Positions 23,299 through 35,082 are shown, counted from the first letter of the stretch. The stretch is 64,000 nt of DNA from Schistocerca nitens (GCF_023898315.1 NC_064619.1:340491650-340555649), one strand, 5' to 3'. Numbers and translations: made by a program. The notes: generated by a model from the sequence alone, not told the origin.

Positions 23299-25157
23299 CA
23301 CCCAATCAGTCAGACCCTTCTGTACATCTCGCAACATTACAGACAAAAGGATATTCTTACAGTATTTAAATACTCATTGATTACATGTATGATCTATTAG
23401 ATACATTGGTAATAAAAGAATCTTTGTTCTAAAAAAAACATAAAATCATACACCCTAGTTTTCTACACATACAACATCAACATTTACCTCTATTCTATAT
23501 ACAGCCCACACTTGTGCTATTGATTGTACCTGTCGTCCCTCATACAGACCATGAACATGTCAAAAAAACAAAAAAAAGGAATAAGAAACAATCTGTACAG
23601 CTCATAATTACAATACCAAATAGTAGACTACTCTAACATCCTATCACAGGAAAATGTTAGAAACTGTTGATTCTAAAACTACAATATACAATGAACCTTT
23701 GTGCTTCTGACAGACTGAAATTAATACTCCTTAAAAGTGTTCTACCAAAAAAATAAGAAATAATCTACACAGCTCACAATTACCTACCACATGTTGTTAA
23801 ATAGTAAACTACTTTAACATCCTAACACAATAAACATTTTAGAAACTGATGACTCTATTAATACAACATACAATGCACCTTTGTGCTTGTGACAGACTGA
23901 AATTCGTATCTCTTTATATATTTTACCTTTATTATATATAACAACATTTCTAGGACATGTATGAACAATCCATATGATGTCAGATCCTGACCTGCCATCG
24001 AGGTTCATCCAAATCAAACAATAAAGCACAATAATGTTTTAGTTATGGGGCGGTAGCATCCTCTTTACAGGAGTGTGTGCATTGATCACAGTACTCTACG
24101 ACTCTCACTCACCAGACATCACATTTTCCTTCTCATTCAATCCATTAATACACTAACAGAATAGGTCTAGAAGTCAGCTAACCTTAACACCACCACACTC
24201 ACGACAACATACCATACCTTTGCTCCCTTATACTCAACCACATAACACATGAAGCTGTTTCGGAGATATCATTCCAGTCTCCGAATTCGTCCTTTCACTC
24301 TGCCACCTCTCTCCATCGGCTTACCTCTGCATTCACTTTAGCGACTATTCATCCTGCTAAATATCACTTTAGAATTGCGACATTTCATCTAAGAACAAAA
24401 AATACACAAATTATTCATCCTGCAAAATAACTGTACACATTCTCGGTACCGTATTGAATAGTTATACTGGCACCAGGCTTCAACAACAACAACAAAAATT
24501 ACTTTTTTTTTCATGTTGCAAATGTTATGGTAAGAATTAGATTTACACTTATATTACATCTTACGTCAGTATTCCACAACGTTCACCATCTGGATCTCAT
24601 ACTCCCTTTATGTCCTTTCACGTTGTGCAGTTGTCCTCCTCTCTTCGTTCGTATTTCGGCCCTCCATCCGTCCATTACTCCATCATTTCCTGGTCTTCCT
24701 TCGCCATTGGCATCAATCTCGATTGCAGCATACACAGGCCTCTCTGTAACATACATCTAAGACATCTCCACATTATTAATTCTACTCACCTTTATTTACC
24801 ACTGTTTCATCACGTCGAATCTCTCTTTATTAATCACACTGCTTCACGTCGCTTCTCTCCTTAAATATCACCTTTATCAACTACTATTTATTACGTCGCT
24901 TCTCTCATTATCTACCATCTTTATCCACTCATTAATCATCACGTCGTTTCTGCTTCATCCTTATTCATATGACAAAAAATACGTACATACACCACTCTGT
25001 CGACTCCTGTTCATGAATCATTCGACCAGTCTATTCCGTCATACTTCCTGACATCCCACCTGAAAATTCTTATGTTCGATTTGACCCTGCACAACGTTAC
25101 ACACCACAAATAAATACACTGACTATCTACCATAAATTGCCTACTTTCGATCTATCC

Positions 25158-25333
25158 TTAACTTTTCCATAATTTGATGTTAGAAATGTGATGAAGCCCA
25201 CACGATTGTTTTCCCTTGATCGTCTCAATCAGTACAGCATTTTCATGGACAATCCGCCTCACTCTGAATGGTCCACTATACACAGTAAAGAATTTCCTAG
25301 TTAGGAATCTGAGCTTACATGAAAATTAAATGT
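25158..25333 (-). pseudogene. Gypsy integrase GPY/F-like relic, element copy 2
   Basis: Third copy of the integrase tail (see 13025-13200), same frame and stop. Confidence 0.68.
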
Positions 25334-26124
25334 GTGCAGAGAATATACAAGCTGGGAGAAATGTGCAGCCCAAGTGTTAGAAACTTAGGTGCTAATGGCC
25401 TCTTTCCCTAACACCAGATTCCGAACAACCATACACAGCACTTCATTATAACTGTCACCACGACAATGACATACTATATATCAGATGGCATCTAATTTAA
25501 AAACTTCGATCACATTACTGATGTTACCTGTAACAGCAGTATAAACGTACCCTATTCCATACTGATGACAATGTTGACTTTTTACATTACGTGTTAAGTA
25601 CCTGCAATAGTCAAATCGCACTAATTAAACTGGACTCATTGGCATTATTACATAACATTTTAGCAACTGGTTTCTTTGAGGAAACAGACCTTTTACTTTA
25701 CTGTTTGAAATAAAAATTTGCAAATTTTTGCTCTGAGAGACCAGCCTAACAGATCCCATTACTGGTGTTTTATTCTCTGATCACAAGTATGGTATTTGCA
25801 TTCCTACATATCAGTAGAGTATGTCTGCTACATAGACAATTTTCAGTGCCAGTGGCATGTGTTTTAAGGCAAGATGCTAAGGGCTGATATGTTGGATTAG
25901 TTTCTCCTATTCTTCAATCCATTATGACAAGATTGAAATGCCAGGATTCCATGCTCTCCTGTCATTCTGATAGTTTCTGCCGTTCCTATCCTCGACTCTG
26001 TCTGACCTATGAGTCGTATCGTCGTTCACAATATTGCTCTCATTACCCAGTTCCTGTAACAAGTGCTGAAATGACGTGGAATCGTCTAAGCCTCTGCCTG
26101 CTATCACTATATCTCTACGCAATC

Positions 26125-27591
26125 TCACTTCGTTATACAGATCCTAATGAGCTCCCCAGTTTCGTATGGCACATCCAAATACCTATTTCGTCTCAGCATT
26201 TCCTGATAGCACGACACTGGATCTCTTATACCACCTTCGTTACAATTTGGCATCATCAATATGCTTTGCTTAACCTGGCCCTGCTTACTTTTCGACCAGA
26301 ATTCATTTAAAAACTTGTCACAAAGTATCTTGTAACTACTACAGTCTTTAATAACTTCCTGCATTTTCGCTCTAGCCTCGTCCCTCAAATGGTTACACTC
26401 AATCTTCATTTTGAGGAGCAGTCCCCACGATGAAGGTAATGAATCTTGAAATTGAGACAGCCTTGGACTATACCCAGTTGGGTTTGCCACCTGTTTTATC
26501 CGACACAACCGTTCTTCTAACTCTCTGAGTTCGTCTTCCTCTTTCTGCCTATTTTCGTTTTTTGAATTTATCTCACTCTCCCTCTGCAATCTACCTGGTG
26601 GTGTGTCACCTTCGCTACTGCACGCTAATTGCAACTGTGCTAGTTCTTCCCTATGTTTCCTACTTATTTCTAATTGCACCTCTTTAAGTTGTAATAGTGA
26701 TTGTATCTCCCCCTGGTTGGCATAAACCTCTCGCTGCGTACTGTCAGAGCCTGTCTCGCCTCTTATACTGATCTTTCCTACATCTGCACTAATCGTATTC
26801 ATTCTGACCACTACCTCTTTGATTCGCTCATCTGGCAACATGTCCCTACGTTCTGTAATATCACTCTCTATTGCAATTATTCGTACCTCCAAATTACTGG
26901 CTTTTTCTTTCACAGCGTCACATACTTGCTTCAACGCACCCAGATTCTTCTCCCCCTCATCTAACCGATTATTAACTGCGGGCAGCCGCTCATCGATAAC
27001 TGTGTGTAGCTTCCTCATTGCCTCTTTATTTCCCTTATCCATTGCCTCCAATCTTTCCTTATTTGCTTCCAATCTTTCCTTATTATCTTTATCCATTGCT
27101 TCCAATTTTTCCTTAATCTCCCTATCCCTCTCCTTATTATCTCTATTCATCGCTTCCAATCTTTCCTTAATCTCCCTATCTCTCTCCTTATTATCTCTAT
27201 TCAACGCTTCCAATCTTTCCTTATTATCTCTATCCATCCTCTGTAAAAACTGCAGTAGCACATTGTCATTTGCTACTTTCGACGCACTCACCGCGTTCGC
27301 CTGAGAAGCAGTAGCTTCGCTAAGGGTAGCTATACTTTCACTGGATACCTGACCTAGTCCCGGCTCGCCCGCGTCGTCGGGAAAAGCCCCCGGTTGTGGA
27401 CAAAGCCCGCCGCTTAAAGGATCACCTCGCCGCGGTCCGCTGACCAATTCAGCCCCTTCCGAGTGTTTGCCGTTCTCGCTCATTAGCCCAAGGTCGACGC
27501 CTACTTCCTGCTGCACTGCTACGTTCACGCCAGAATCACTATTCTCCATGCTGACTACACTTTTCGACTGCAACATAGTTACTACGGACAT
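26125..27591 (-). CDS. Gag-like protein, element copy 2
   Basis: A 488-codon ORF from MSVVTMLQSK with the same domain order as the copy at 17413-18879. By eye the two differ at only about six residues (for example EQD/QQE near residue 30, L/P and C/S near 78-83, and F/L near the capsid-like block), with no stops or frameshifts inside. The same 7-bp deletion truncates the C-terminus. Preservation of the long frame in both copies fits a young or functionally used Gag. No enzymatic domains are present. Expression would start from LTR 3. Confidence 0.8.
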   Translation of the reverse strand: MSVVTMLQSKSVVSMENSDSGVNVAVQQEVGVDLGLMSENGKHSEGAELVSGPRRGDPLSGGLCPQPGAFPDDAGEPGLGQVSSESIATLSEATASQANAVSASKVANDNVLLQFLQRMDRDNKERLEALNRDNKERDREIKERLEAMNRDNKERDREIKEKLEAMDKDNKERLEANKERLEAMDKGNKEAMRKLHTVIDERLPAVNNRLDEGEKNLGALKQVCDAVKEKASNLEVRIIAIESDITERRDMLPDERIKEVVVRMNTISADVGKISIRGETGSDSTQREVYANQGEIQSLLQLKEVQLEISRKHREELAQLQLACSSEGDTPPGRLQRESEINSKNENRQKEEDELRELEERLCRIKQVANPTGYSPRLSQFQDSLPSSWGLLLKMKIECNHLRDEARAKMQEVIKDCSSYKILCDKFLNEFWSKSKQGQVKQSILMMPNCNEGGIRDPVSCYQEMLRRNRYLDVPYETGELIRICITK

Positions 27592-27811
27592 TACGCAAAA
27601 AAAAATTATACAACGATCTTCCAGCCTTGGGCGATATAGCAATTAATTACATAAAAAAAATAAAAGATCCTCACCAATCCAGAAAGAAATTGAAAACAAA
27701 AAAAAATTTACTTCTTAGCACTATCACAATATATTCCATTAAAAAAATCTTAACAGCAAATCCTAACAGCAAAATATCCTGCCAAAATATATCCTGGCAG
27801 GGTCGAAATTA
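27592..27811 (-). promoter_or_regulatory. 5' leader of element copy 2
   Basis: Equivalent to 18880-19097, differing mainly in A-run lengths. Same uncertain primer-binding site. Confidence 0.5.
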
Positions 27812-29632
27812 TGAGAGGCACCCACATGCCTTTCTCATACTGTGGCATCAAGCAGTCAGGCCTGCAAGATGAGTGGTCTGCCAAGCGAGTGGATTCATTC
27901 TTATTTATCGAGTAACATGAACTCTCGTACTCACAATTAAGTTACAAATTATCCTCCTGTATGAATAATATGCAACGGAAATGCACATCTGACTATCAGT
28001 AATTTACAGAACTCTGTCTGTTCACTACACACTGGCAATACCACACTTTTTTTTATTTAACGGCTTTTATCAACACGTGGCCATCGCACTGAATATGAGT
28101 GGCGCACACATTATAAATTCTGGATATCATGACGACATACAATTCCAAGGAAAAGGCCACCAATCTTTTTCTTTTCACTATCTTATTTATTCCGGTAAAT
28201 TCTATAACCTAAACACACAATTTCTATAACCTACAACAATAACACATGAGAAATTTCGCCCAGTAGGGATTGGCTTTACATTGGTGAATCACTATCTTAT
28301 GGTCTCGTAATTATTTAACGCTACAGTGCACTTTCTGGATAGGATGGTGGATCTTTTATTATTTCTCACACTTCGACTCTCACAATCATCATCACGAAAC
28401 TTTCCTCCAGACCGAGCAGTACAAAAGGAACACGCATAACCCACTATCTCTGAAACTACCTTGCTACTCTCCCATGCAAACCACACATACTTAAATTACA
28501 TGACATACACCACACTGCAACATGAAATACAACACAGGGAATAGTCACAACATTATCACTTTCAGCTTTCCCACTTCAATTAATATTTATCCCAGTTTCA
28601 CACGACACTGCCCCACTTCGTAATTCTACTTTCCTACTATGAACTCTGGAGATATATGCACGTCTTCCTGTGCAATGCAAGCCAAGTGGCGTTGCTGGAT
28701 AGACGGCTGACTCACCTTGTTTCTCTCTCAGAGTATTATAGTTTGAATCAAGCGTCACACGGAAACATATCTCGCAAAGTAATATTAAGAACATATTCAT
28801 TACACACACGAGTCCTCAACTGATACCATGGACGAGTACTTCTCTTTATCCTTTGTCTCATACACAGATTGAGACTCACACAGTACTCACCACGTGGAAG
28901 TACTCACCTCTAATTTCAAGTCCTGCACACGCTATTTCTTAAATATTTCAACTTATAGTACACACGCTAGTAATTCAGCTTAACTTAAGCACACGGAAGT
29001 ATTTCATCTTATTGCTACACGTGGTTTCATTGTGACCGTTGGTCACTTCCGAAGATTACTACGATCCCATTAATATTACCTGCCTGACATTTAATTCTCC
29101 CCACAAAAATTCCTGAAATAGAGAAATTATTACTTCAAACTACTCTTAAATATTCCACATGCATACCGTGTCTCCACTCTTTTGTCTTTACGGAGCACAA
29201 CTAAGACAGGTCATAACAGCACAAGATCCAGCGGCAGAGTGCTGAAACATGGCCGTTCTTCAGGTCCCCTCGCACCTCTGCCGAAGTGGGGGAGCACCTT
29301 GCTACCGTATTGGTCAGCCACATTTCAGGCGCTCAAAGCTCAGGTAAACTTCATCTCTTTGGTCCCACCAAAGGTGGCCAAAGGATCATCTCAAAGATGA
29401 TCATACATTCATTCATTTGGCAGACTCACCAAACTGGATGTAGGGATTTATTTTGTGGGAGTGCACATGTGATCAATTAAATAAATAAATTGTCATTCTT
29501 TCCTACACTGGTACCCGGCTTCGCTATATTAATTGAAATTGAGTCACTTTACAAAAAAAAATGTGTTGTTCTGACAAAGTAATGAAGTATGTTGTACCTA
29601 TTTTCAATGTCGGGCGGTACTGTACCCTTTCA
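27812..29632 (-). repeat. LTR 3 (5'-most LTR of the array)
   Basis: 1821 bp, TG...CA on minus. Lacks the 39-bp insertion of LTR 2. Its outer edge is set by divergence from the other copies exactly after ccctttca (29632). Confidence 0.92.
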
Positions 29633-29778
29633 ATGTTAATCGGTTTATCCCATGCACCCTGTAGCCTTTGGTGCACCGCTGCCATGCTCCCTTGATTCAG
29701 TTCACCTCTTGTACTGAGTTCAAACTGCAAATTCTCTATCGTTAAATAGTTCACGCCCGACATACTTCTCGCTTCCAT
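29633..29778 (-). pseudogene. older element gag, N-terminal part with SAP-like motif
   Basis: The minus strand reads from MEARSM (29778), or MSGVNY (29763), through YLTIENLQFELSTRGELNQG and a following HQRLQ to the LTR edge. The pattern L-T-x-x-x-L-x-x-E-L-x-x-R-G ... G ... R-L fits the SAP motif, a short helix-turn-helix DNA-binding motif. The frame continues at 7003 beyond the array when one 4-bp duplication is removed. I read it as the start of a gag of an older retroelement; a host SAP-protein exon is the alternative. Confidence 0.6.
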
Positions 29779-30244
29779 GGTGGAGAATGCTGTAAACACA
29801 GAAAATATTACAAATTACTCATGATTATAAAAAAATCTGTGGAAAGCTGGGTGATACTTAACCTAGGAGCTGGTTTGCTTGGACACAGAGGTCCCAGAGT
29901 GGAAAGACACTGGCGCTTTTCAAAATGTATTTAAACATCAGAGCACACAGAACATACATCGGTACATGAGCAATACAGTATAAGACACACTTGGGCATTA
30001 CTAAAAGTATTTCTTTTCAATAAAACAAAGCAGCAGGATTGTTAATTTCAAAGAACAGTACAATTAGAAATCCCACATTAGGAAAAACAGTTCCAATTAA
30101 ATGGCTTGTATAAAGTTTCTTAATTCATTAAGTTCTAGACATTCGAAACGACAATCTAACTGCACATAACCTTGCAAATTATTTTGTTAGAGGGTTGTAT
30201 CTGCTAACAGTCATGACTAAGCAGTAAATCCATTTATGAAAGTT
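29779..30244. other. upstream region of older element, no gene
   Basis: AT-rich, no ORF of interest. Probably leader or LTR of the SAP-gag element, judged only by position. Confidence 0.4.
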
Positions 30245-30514
30245 TGAAAGAAAACAGTTTGAAGCAATTAACACAGCCTTAAGCAAGCGATCATAATGAC
30301 CTACTAGCTAATAAACAAATATTCTTTAACCAATAGCGCTCGTAACTGATCAAAAAAAAGAAACAATTAGATTCAATATTTACAAGCAAAATAACACAGC
30401 TTTCAAACAAGTGACCATCACTACATGGCAGCTAGCTTACTTATGAAAAAAAGCGTGACTTACTGAGAGAGCACCCAAGAACAATTGGCAGTACGACTAT
30501 ATGGACAAGCAACT
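30245..30514. repeat. diverged tandem units (left part)
   Basis: Two diverged units, one with agcaattaacacagcc near 30263 and one with agcaaaataacacagc near 30385. Each is followed by an aa(c/g)aa-tgacca-like block and a (g)cagctagct-like block. A third unit lies at 31980-32110 beyond the Tc1 insertion. Confidence 0.6.
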
Positions 30515-30515
30515 A

Positions 30516-31958
30516 CACTCATGCTCATAAATTAAGGATAATGCTGATACATGGTGAAACAACACTCTGGTGGGAGGTTTGCGGGTTTCAATCACCCCAG
30601 GATATGACCATGATGTGCATTTGACCTGTGGTCGTCGCACGGTGGCGCTGGCAGCAGTCCACATACGCAGAGGTGTGTTGGTGCATGTCAGAGTACGGTG
30701 CAGTGAGTAAGTGTGCAGACATTTTCAGACATGCTAATGGTGACTGTGTGTTGAAACTGGTGCAAAGAACACATATTAATGACGTTATGATGGGCAGAAT
30801 AATAGGATGACTGGAGCCTGGTCAAACACAGCAGGTCGTAGCACGGGTCCTCCGTGTGTACAAAGTGTGATCTCAAGATTATGGCAACGATTTCAGCAGA
30901 TAGGAAACGTTTCCAGGCGCTACAGTACGGGACGTCCACAGTGTACAACACCACAAGAAGGCCGATATCTCACAATCAGTGCCTGCAGATGGCCATGGAG
31001 TACTGCAGGTAGCCTTCCTCGGGACCTTACCACAGCCACTGGAACAGTTGTCTCCAGACACACAGTCAACAGACATGGTTTATTCGCCCAGAGACCTGCA
31101 AGGTGCATTCCGCTGACCCTGGTCACAGGAGAGTCCGTAAAGCCTGGTGTCAAGAACACAGTACATGGTCATTGGAGCAATGGTCCCAGGTTATGTTCAC
31201 GGACGAGTCCAGGTATAGTCTGAAAAGTGATTCTCGCTGGGTTTTCATCTGGCGTGAACCAGGAACCAACCCCATAATCTCGTTGAAAGGGACCTGTATG
31301 GAGGTCATGGTTTGATGGTGTGGGTTGGGATTATGATTGGTGCACGTACACCCTTGCATGTCTTTGACAGAGGAACTGTAACAGGTTAGGTGTATTGGGA
31401 CGTCATTTTGGACCAGTATGTCCGCCTTTTCAGGGGTGCAGTGGGTCCCACCTTCCTCCTCATGCATGATAACGCACGGCCCCACTAAGCTGCCATCGTG
31501 AAACAGAATATATCAGGCGAATGGAGTGGCCTGCCTGTTCTCCAGACCTAAACCCCATCGAGCACGTCTGGGATGCTCTCGGTCGACGTATCGCTGCACA
31601 TCTTCAAACCCCTACGACACTTCAGGAGCTCCGACAGGCACTGCTGCAAGTATGGGAGGCTATACCCCAGCAGCTGCTCGACTGCCTGATCTAGAGTATG
31701 CCAACCCACTGTGTGGCCTGTGTACGTGTGCATGGCGATCATATCCCATAGTGATCTCGGGGTACATGCACAGGAAACAGTGGCGTTTTGTAGCACGTGT
31801 TTCGGGACTGTTTTCTCAACTTATCACCAATACCGTTGACTTACAGATCTGTGTCATGTGTGTTCCCTATGTGCCTATGATATTAGCGCCAGTTTTGTGT
31901 AGTGCCACGTTGTGTGGCACCACGTTCTGCAATTATCCTTAATTTATGAGCATGAGTT
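30516..31958 (+). mobile_element. Tc1-like DNA transposon, near-perfect TIRs
   Basis: 1443 bp bounded by TA on both sides (30514-30515 and 31959-31960). The terminal inverted repeats ACTCATGCTCATAAATTAAG... (30517-30542) and their complement (31932-31957) match over 26 bases, with one mismatch at the outermost base. It encodes a decayed transposase. A 15-bp direct repeat, tatatggacaagcaa, lies just outside both ends (30498-30512 and 31959-31973). Confidence 0.93.
30624..31695 (+). pseudogene. Tc1-like transposase, frameshifted
   Basis: In broken frames it reads as a Tc1-type transposase: an N-terminal helix-turn-helix region (VISRLWQRFQQIGNVSRR, about 30860-30915), then RHTVNR..GLFAQRPARCIPLT (about 31058-31120). 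The catalytic D,D34E triad follows as VMFTDESRYSL (near 31190), MHDNARPH (near 31462) and CSPDLNPIEHVWDAL (near 31537-31580). At least three frame changes and a stop make it inactive. The catalytic residues themselves are still readable, so the decay is moderate. Confidence 0.85.
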
Positions 31959-31979
31959 TATATGGACAAGCAATTTAGG

Positions 31980-32110
31980 CAAAGACTCCTGTAACTGACA
32001 AGTAAAAGATAGTTAGATTCAATACTTAAGAGCAAGTAACACAGCAGTAAGCAAGAAACCATTACTGGCCAGCAGCCAACTTACATTTACAATACCAGGC
32101 ATGATTTTGA
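31980..32110. repeat. diverged tandem unit (right part)
   Basis: Contains gttagattcaatacttaag and agcaagtaacacagc, parallel to attagattcaatatttac and agcaaaataacacagc near 30367-30400. It was separated from the left units by the Tc1 element. Confidence 0.6.
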
Positions 32111-32629
32111 GAGAACGCTAAAGAACAACTGGTCTCCGAATAATCAAGTCCAGTACATTTACAGTACTTACGTTAACAGCAGGACTAGCAACGTGCTTTG
32201 CAAATAATGTCCAAACTCGGTTACTATTTCTATGAGTTATCACCATCGTCCCACTGATTACAGCTATCAGCATTGAGTCTGGTAACCACATGCTGTTTAG
32301 TATGTATCTCAGTACATTATTGTTATTATTCTATCGATTGAATTGTGAAAACATCACTTCTATTACCATTAGGGAAACCATATAATTCTAAACCGAACAT
32401 TTCACAATTAGCAGTGTCGGGATGAATCATGCAGAACAGTATTTGTCCGGGGGATAATGCGCGTTATGTGGAACACTGAACAGGCCTGACGGCGTGTTTA
32501 TACTTTGTGTGCTGCCAACCAGACAGCGACTAGTTGTGAGCGGAGTAACACACCTGTGTCAGACCCCAAAGTACATGCATACATATATCGAATTTTCTAA
32601 TTGTAAATGTCAAAAGCAGTGCGGCAGGT
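32111..32629. other. intergenic, nothing recognised
   Basis: No ORF or repeat boundary found up to the transposase start. An open frame at 32494-32630 only precedes the transposase in frame. Confidence 0.45.
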
Positions 32630-33676
32630 GTATGGCATACACAAACGATGAATATGTGGATATGCTTCTGGTCCTTGGTGCATCTGATAACCGAGCTGGT
32701 GTTGCCATTCATGAATATGCTGCTATATCCTCGTCGACGCCATCCAGATAAAAAAGTGTTTTGTCATCTGGAGCTGTGCCTTAAGGAGTCAGGTTCTCTC
32801 CTTCCGCCATCGCGTGACAGAGGTCGTCCACGGACTCACCATACTCCAGCTACTGAGGAAGCTATTCTGGACGTCATACACCAAGTATCTCAGCGAAGTA
32901 CACGTATCGTAGCAAGGCAGCTGCATGTCTTGCAATGCACGTTCATTAACATGCTGCACGAGCATAGGCTGCACCCCTATCATTATGCTTTCACGCAACA
33001 CCTGCATCCTGCATATCGCCATCAGTGTTTGCAATTCTGTGAATGCTTCCAACAACAGCAGGAAGCCAACAATGACTTCGTGAACACTGTAATATGGACA
33101 GATGAAGCAGCATTCACTCGTAAGGGTGTCTTCAATATGTACAATGTCCACCATTGGTGTGAGGTTAACCCACACATCACCTGCAACCGTGGGTATCAGT
33201 TTTGTTCTGATACCAATGTCTGGGCTGGAATATTGGATGACGTGTTTGGGCCCCTACATGTTGCCTGACCAGTGACTGCATGAACTTATCAGACATTCCT
33301 CTCAAACTATCTGCCTCATTCGCTGAAAGACGTTCCACTACATGTTCGTCAGAGGATATGGTTCCAACATGATGGTGCACCTCCATGCTATGGAATTAAT
33401 CTGCGACAGTATTTGGACAGAAAATTTCCAGGGAAATGGCTTGGACATGGAGGTCCAGTTGTATGGCCACCGCATTTACGTGACATAAATCCCCCGGATT
33501 TCTTCCTGTGGGGACACTTGAACGAGCATGTGCACTCTACTCTACTGACGAATGTGGAAGAATTGGTTTCGTGTGTTCATGCAGCAATGCTGCGAAGGGT
33601 CCAGAGCTGTATGATCCGGCGGGTTGCTCTATGTTTGGACGTGCATGGAAGTCTCTTTGAGCATCTGTTCTTCTGA
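32630..33676 (+). pseudogene. mariner-type transposase, nearly full length, frameshifted
   Basis: Starts MAYTNDEYVDMLLVLGASDN (32630 onward). It shifts frame near 32720 to YPRRRHPDKKVF..., then runs open to 33265 with a helix-turn-helix (ILDVIHQVSQRSTRIVARQL) and the first catalytic block VIWTDEAAFTRKGV. A second shift leads to WFQHDGAPPCYG, PGKWLGHGGPVVWPP and DINPPDFFLWGHL, ending FEHLFF and a stop at 33674-33676. The architecture is complete, about 350 codons, but has at least two frameshifts. It is the same family as the fragment at 1-595. No terminal inverted repeats could be matched. Confidence 0.85.
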
Positions 33677-34004
33677 GGACAACGTATTCTGTTGTAAAGG
33701 CCATGCAGTTATTAATATAGGCATTATTATTGTCACTGGTTGCTAATGCGCGACATCTGAGCACTCATATTATATGTAATAGAAATGAGAAGTAGATGTT
33801 GTGTTATTGTACTGTGTTATCGTCTTGAGCATCTTGAAATTGATATTGTTTTTTTAGTTACTCTGTCCTATGACAAGTCATTTGTTTCAAATGTCTATTT
33901 CTTATTTGTTAGCGTTACAAAATGTTTTAATTTAGGAAAAATGTGACCTAAGAAATCGTGTGTATTACAGCAGGAAATGTTAGAAAGAAATTAGCAAATA
34001 AAAA
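33677..34004. other. intergenic, nothing recognised
   Basis: AT-rich unique sequence between the transposase and the tRNA-like fragment. Confidence 0.45.
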
Positions 34005-34085
34005 AAATGCACCCCAACCCAGGATCGAACCATCGACCTCCAACATGCAAACGCAGAACTCTATGCACTGCACTAACTGTACATA
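34005..34085 (-). repeat. tRNA-like fragment
   Basis: The minus strand has a box B-like GATGGTTCGATCCTGG and an A-box-like TTAGTGCAGTGCATAG at the right spacing. The acceptor arms do not pair, so it is a decayed tRNA or SINE head. Confidence 0.4.
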
Positions 34086-34320
34086 ATAACTAACATTTTC
34101 TGAAAGAGGTAGTTACCATACACTTGGTTACAGTGTTGCCAGATTGCCACACTTTAATGTCCTTTTTCTGCCGGATGTACTCACTGGACGAAATTTTGTG
34201 ATAGACTTTTTTTTTATCGCTGGCATGTGAGGAGTCGCACTGCGACGCCTGAGAGCGTGAATTACGCTTCACCCTGTATATGCATGTGTATATATAATTC
34301 AGCAATGTCCTTTATCGTTA

Positions 34321-34344
34321 TTAGATTAGATTAGATTAGATTAG
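34321..34344. repeat. (TTAGA)n LINE tail
   Basis: Five near-perfect pentamers marking the 3' end of the minus-strand LINE. Confidence 0.9.
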
Positions 34345-35082
34345 TACTTGTTCCATAGATCATGAATACGACACTTTGTAATGATGTTGAATGTGTCAGG
34401 TTAATAAAAGATGTCTATACAAGATATTACATTACACAAAATATTACATGACACTTAATATTTTTTGTGGGAGTTGGGGAAATTACCCACTTACTATATC
34501 CAAAAATTCGTCTAATGAGTAGAAGGAGTTGCCATTAAGAAATTCTTTTAATTGCCTTTTAAATGCTATATGGCTATCTGTCAGACTTTTGATGCTATTA
34601 GGTAAGTGACCAAAGACTTTTGTGGCAGCATAATTTACCCCTTCTGAGCCAAAGTTAGATTTAACCTTGAGTAGTGAAGATCATCCTTTCTCCTTGGGTT
34701 GTAACCGTGTACACTGCTATTACTTTTGAATTCGTTTGGATTGTTAATAACAAATTTCATAAGTGAATATACATATTGTGAGGCTACAGTGAAGATCTCT
34801 AACTCCTTAAATAAGTGTCTGCATGATGATCTTGGATGAGCTCCAGCAGTTATTCTGATTACACGCTTTGTTCAATGAACACTGTTTTACTCAATGATGA
34901 GTTTCCCCAGAATATGATCCCATACAAAAGCAGAGAATGAAAGTAGGCCTAGTAAGCTAATTTACTCAGACGTTTATCGCCAAAATTTGAAATGACCCTA
35001 AGAGCATAAGTAGCTGCACTCAAACGTTTCAGCAGATCCTCAGTGTGTTTTTTCCAGTTCAACCCCTCATCATTGCATACAC

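Larger units (their letters stand above)
20958..26124. other. noncoding internal region of element copy 2
   Basis: About 5.2 kb of AT-rich DNA after gag with only the integrase tail relic and the GC island. No protease, reverse transcriptase, RNase H or envelope homology was recognised. It contains one copy of the 3.4-kb block (about 22730-26124). Confidence 0.75.
7004..29632 (-). mobile_element. tandem Gag-only LTR retrotransposon array (3 LTRs, 2 internal regions)
   Basis: Structure on the minus strand: LTR (29632-27812), internal region (27811-20958), LTR (20957-19098), internal region (19097-8825), LTR (8824-7004). Every LTR begins TG (TGAAAGGGTACAG on minus) and ends CA (GGGTGCCTCTCA). 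The flanks show an imperfect 4-bp target duplication, ATAT (7000-7003) and ATGT (29633-29636). A Gag-like ORF follows each 5' leader. The integrase tail relic points to the Ty3/Gypsy superfamily. No protease, reverse transcriptase, RNase H or integrase core was found, so it is non-autonomous (LARD-like). LTR-internal-LTR-internal-LTR is the expected product of unequal recombination between elements. LTR similarity is very high, implying recent activity. Confidence 0.9.

Noticed and set aside
7004-29632. CRISPR-like or satellite array
   Set aside because: Repeat units are kilobases long with LTR ends and coding sequence; this is a retrotransposon array.
7000-29640. A 5-bp or longer perfect target duplication around the array
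   Set aside because: The flanks gatat and atgtt do not match; only a 4-bp duplication with one mismatch is supportable.
34005-34085. Functional tRNA gene
   Set aside because: Box B is present but acceptor and anticodon arms do not pair.
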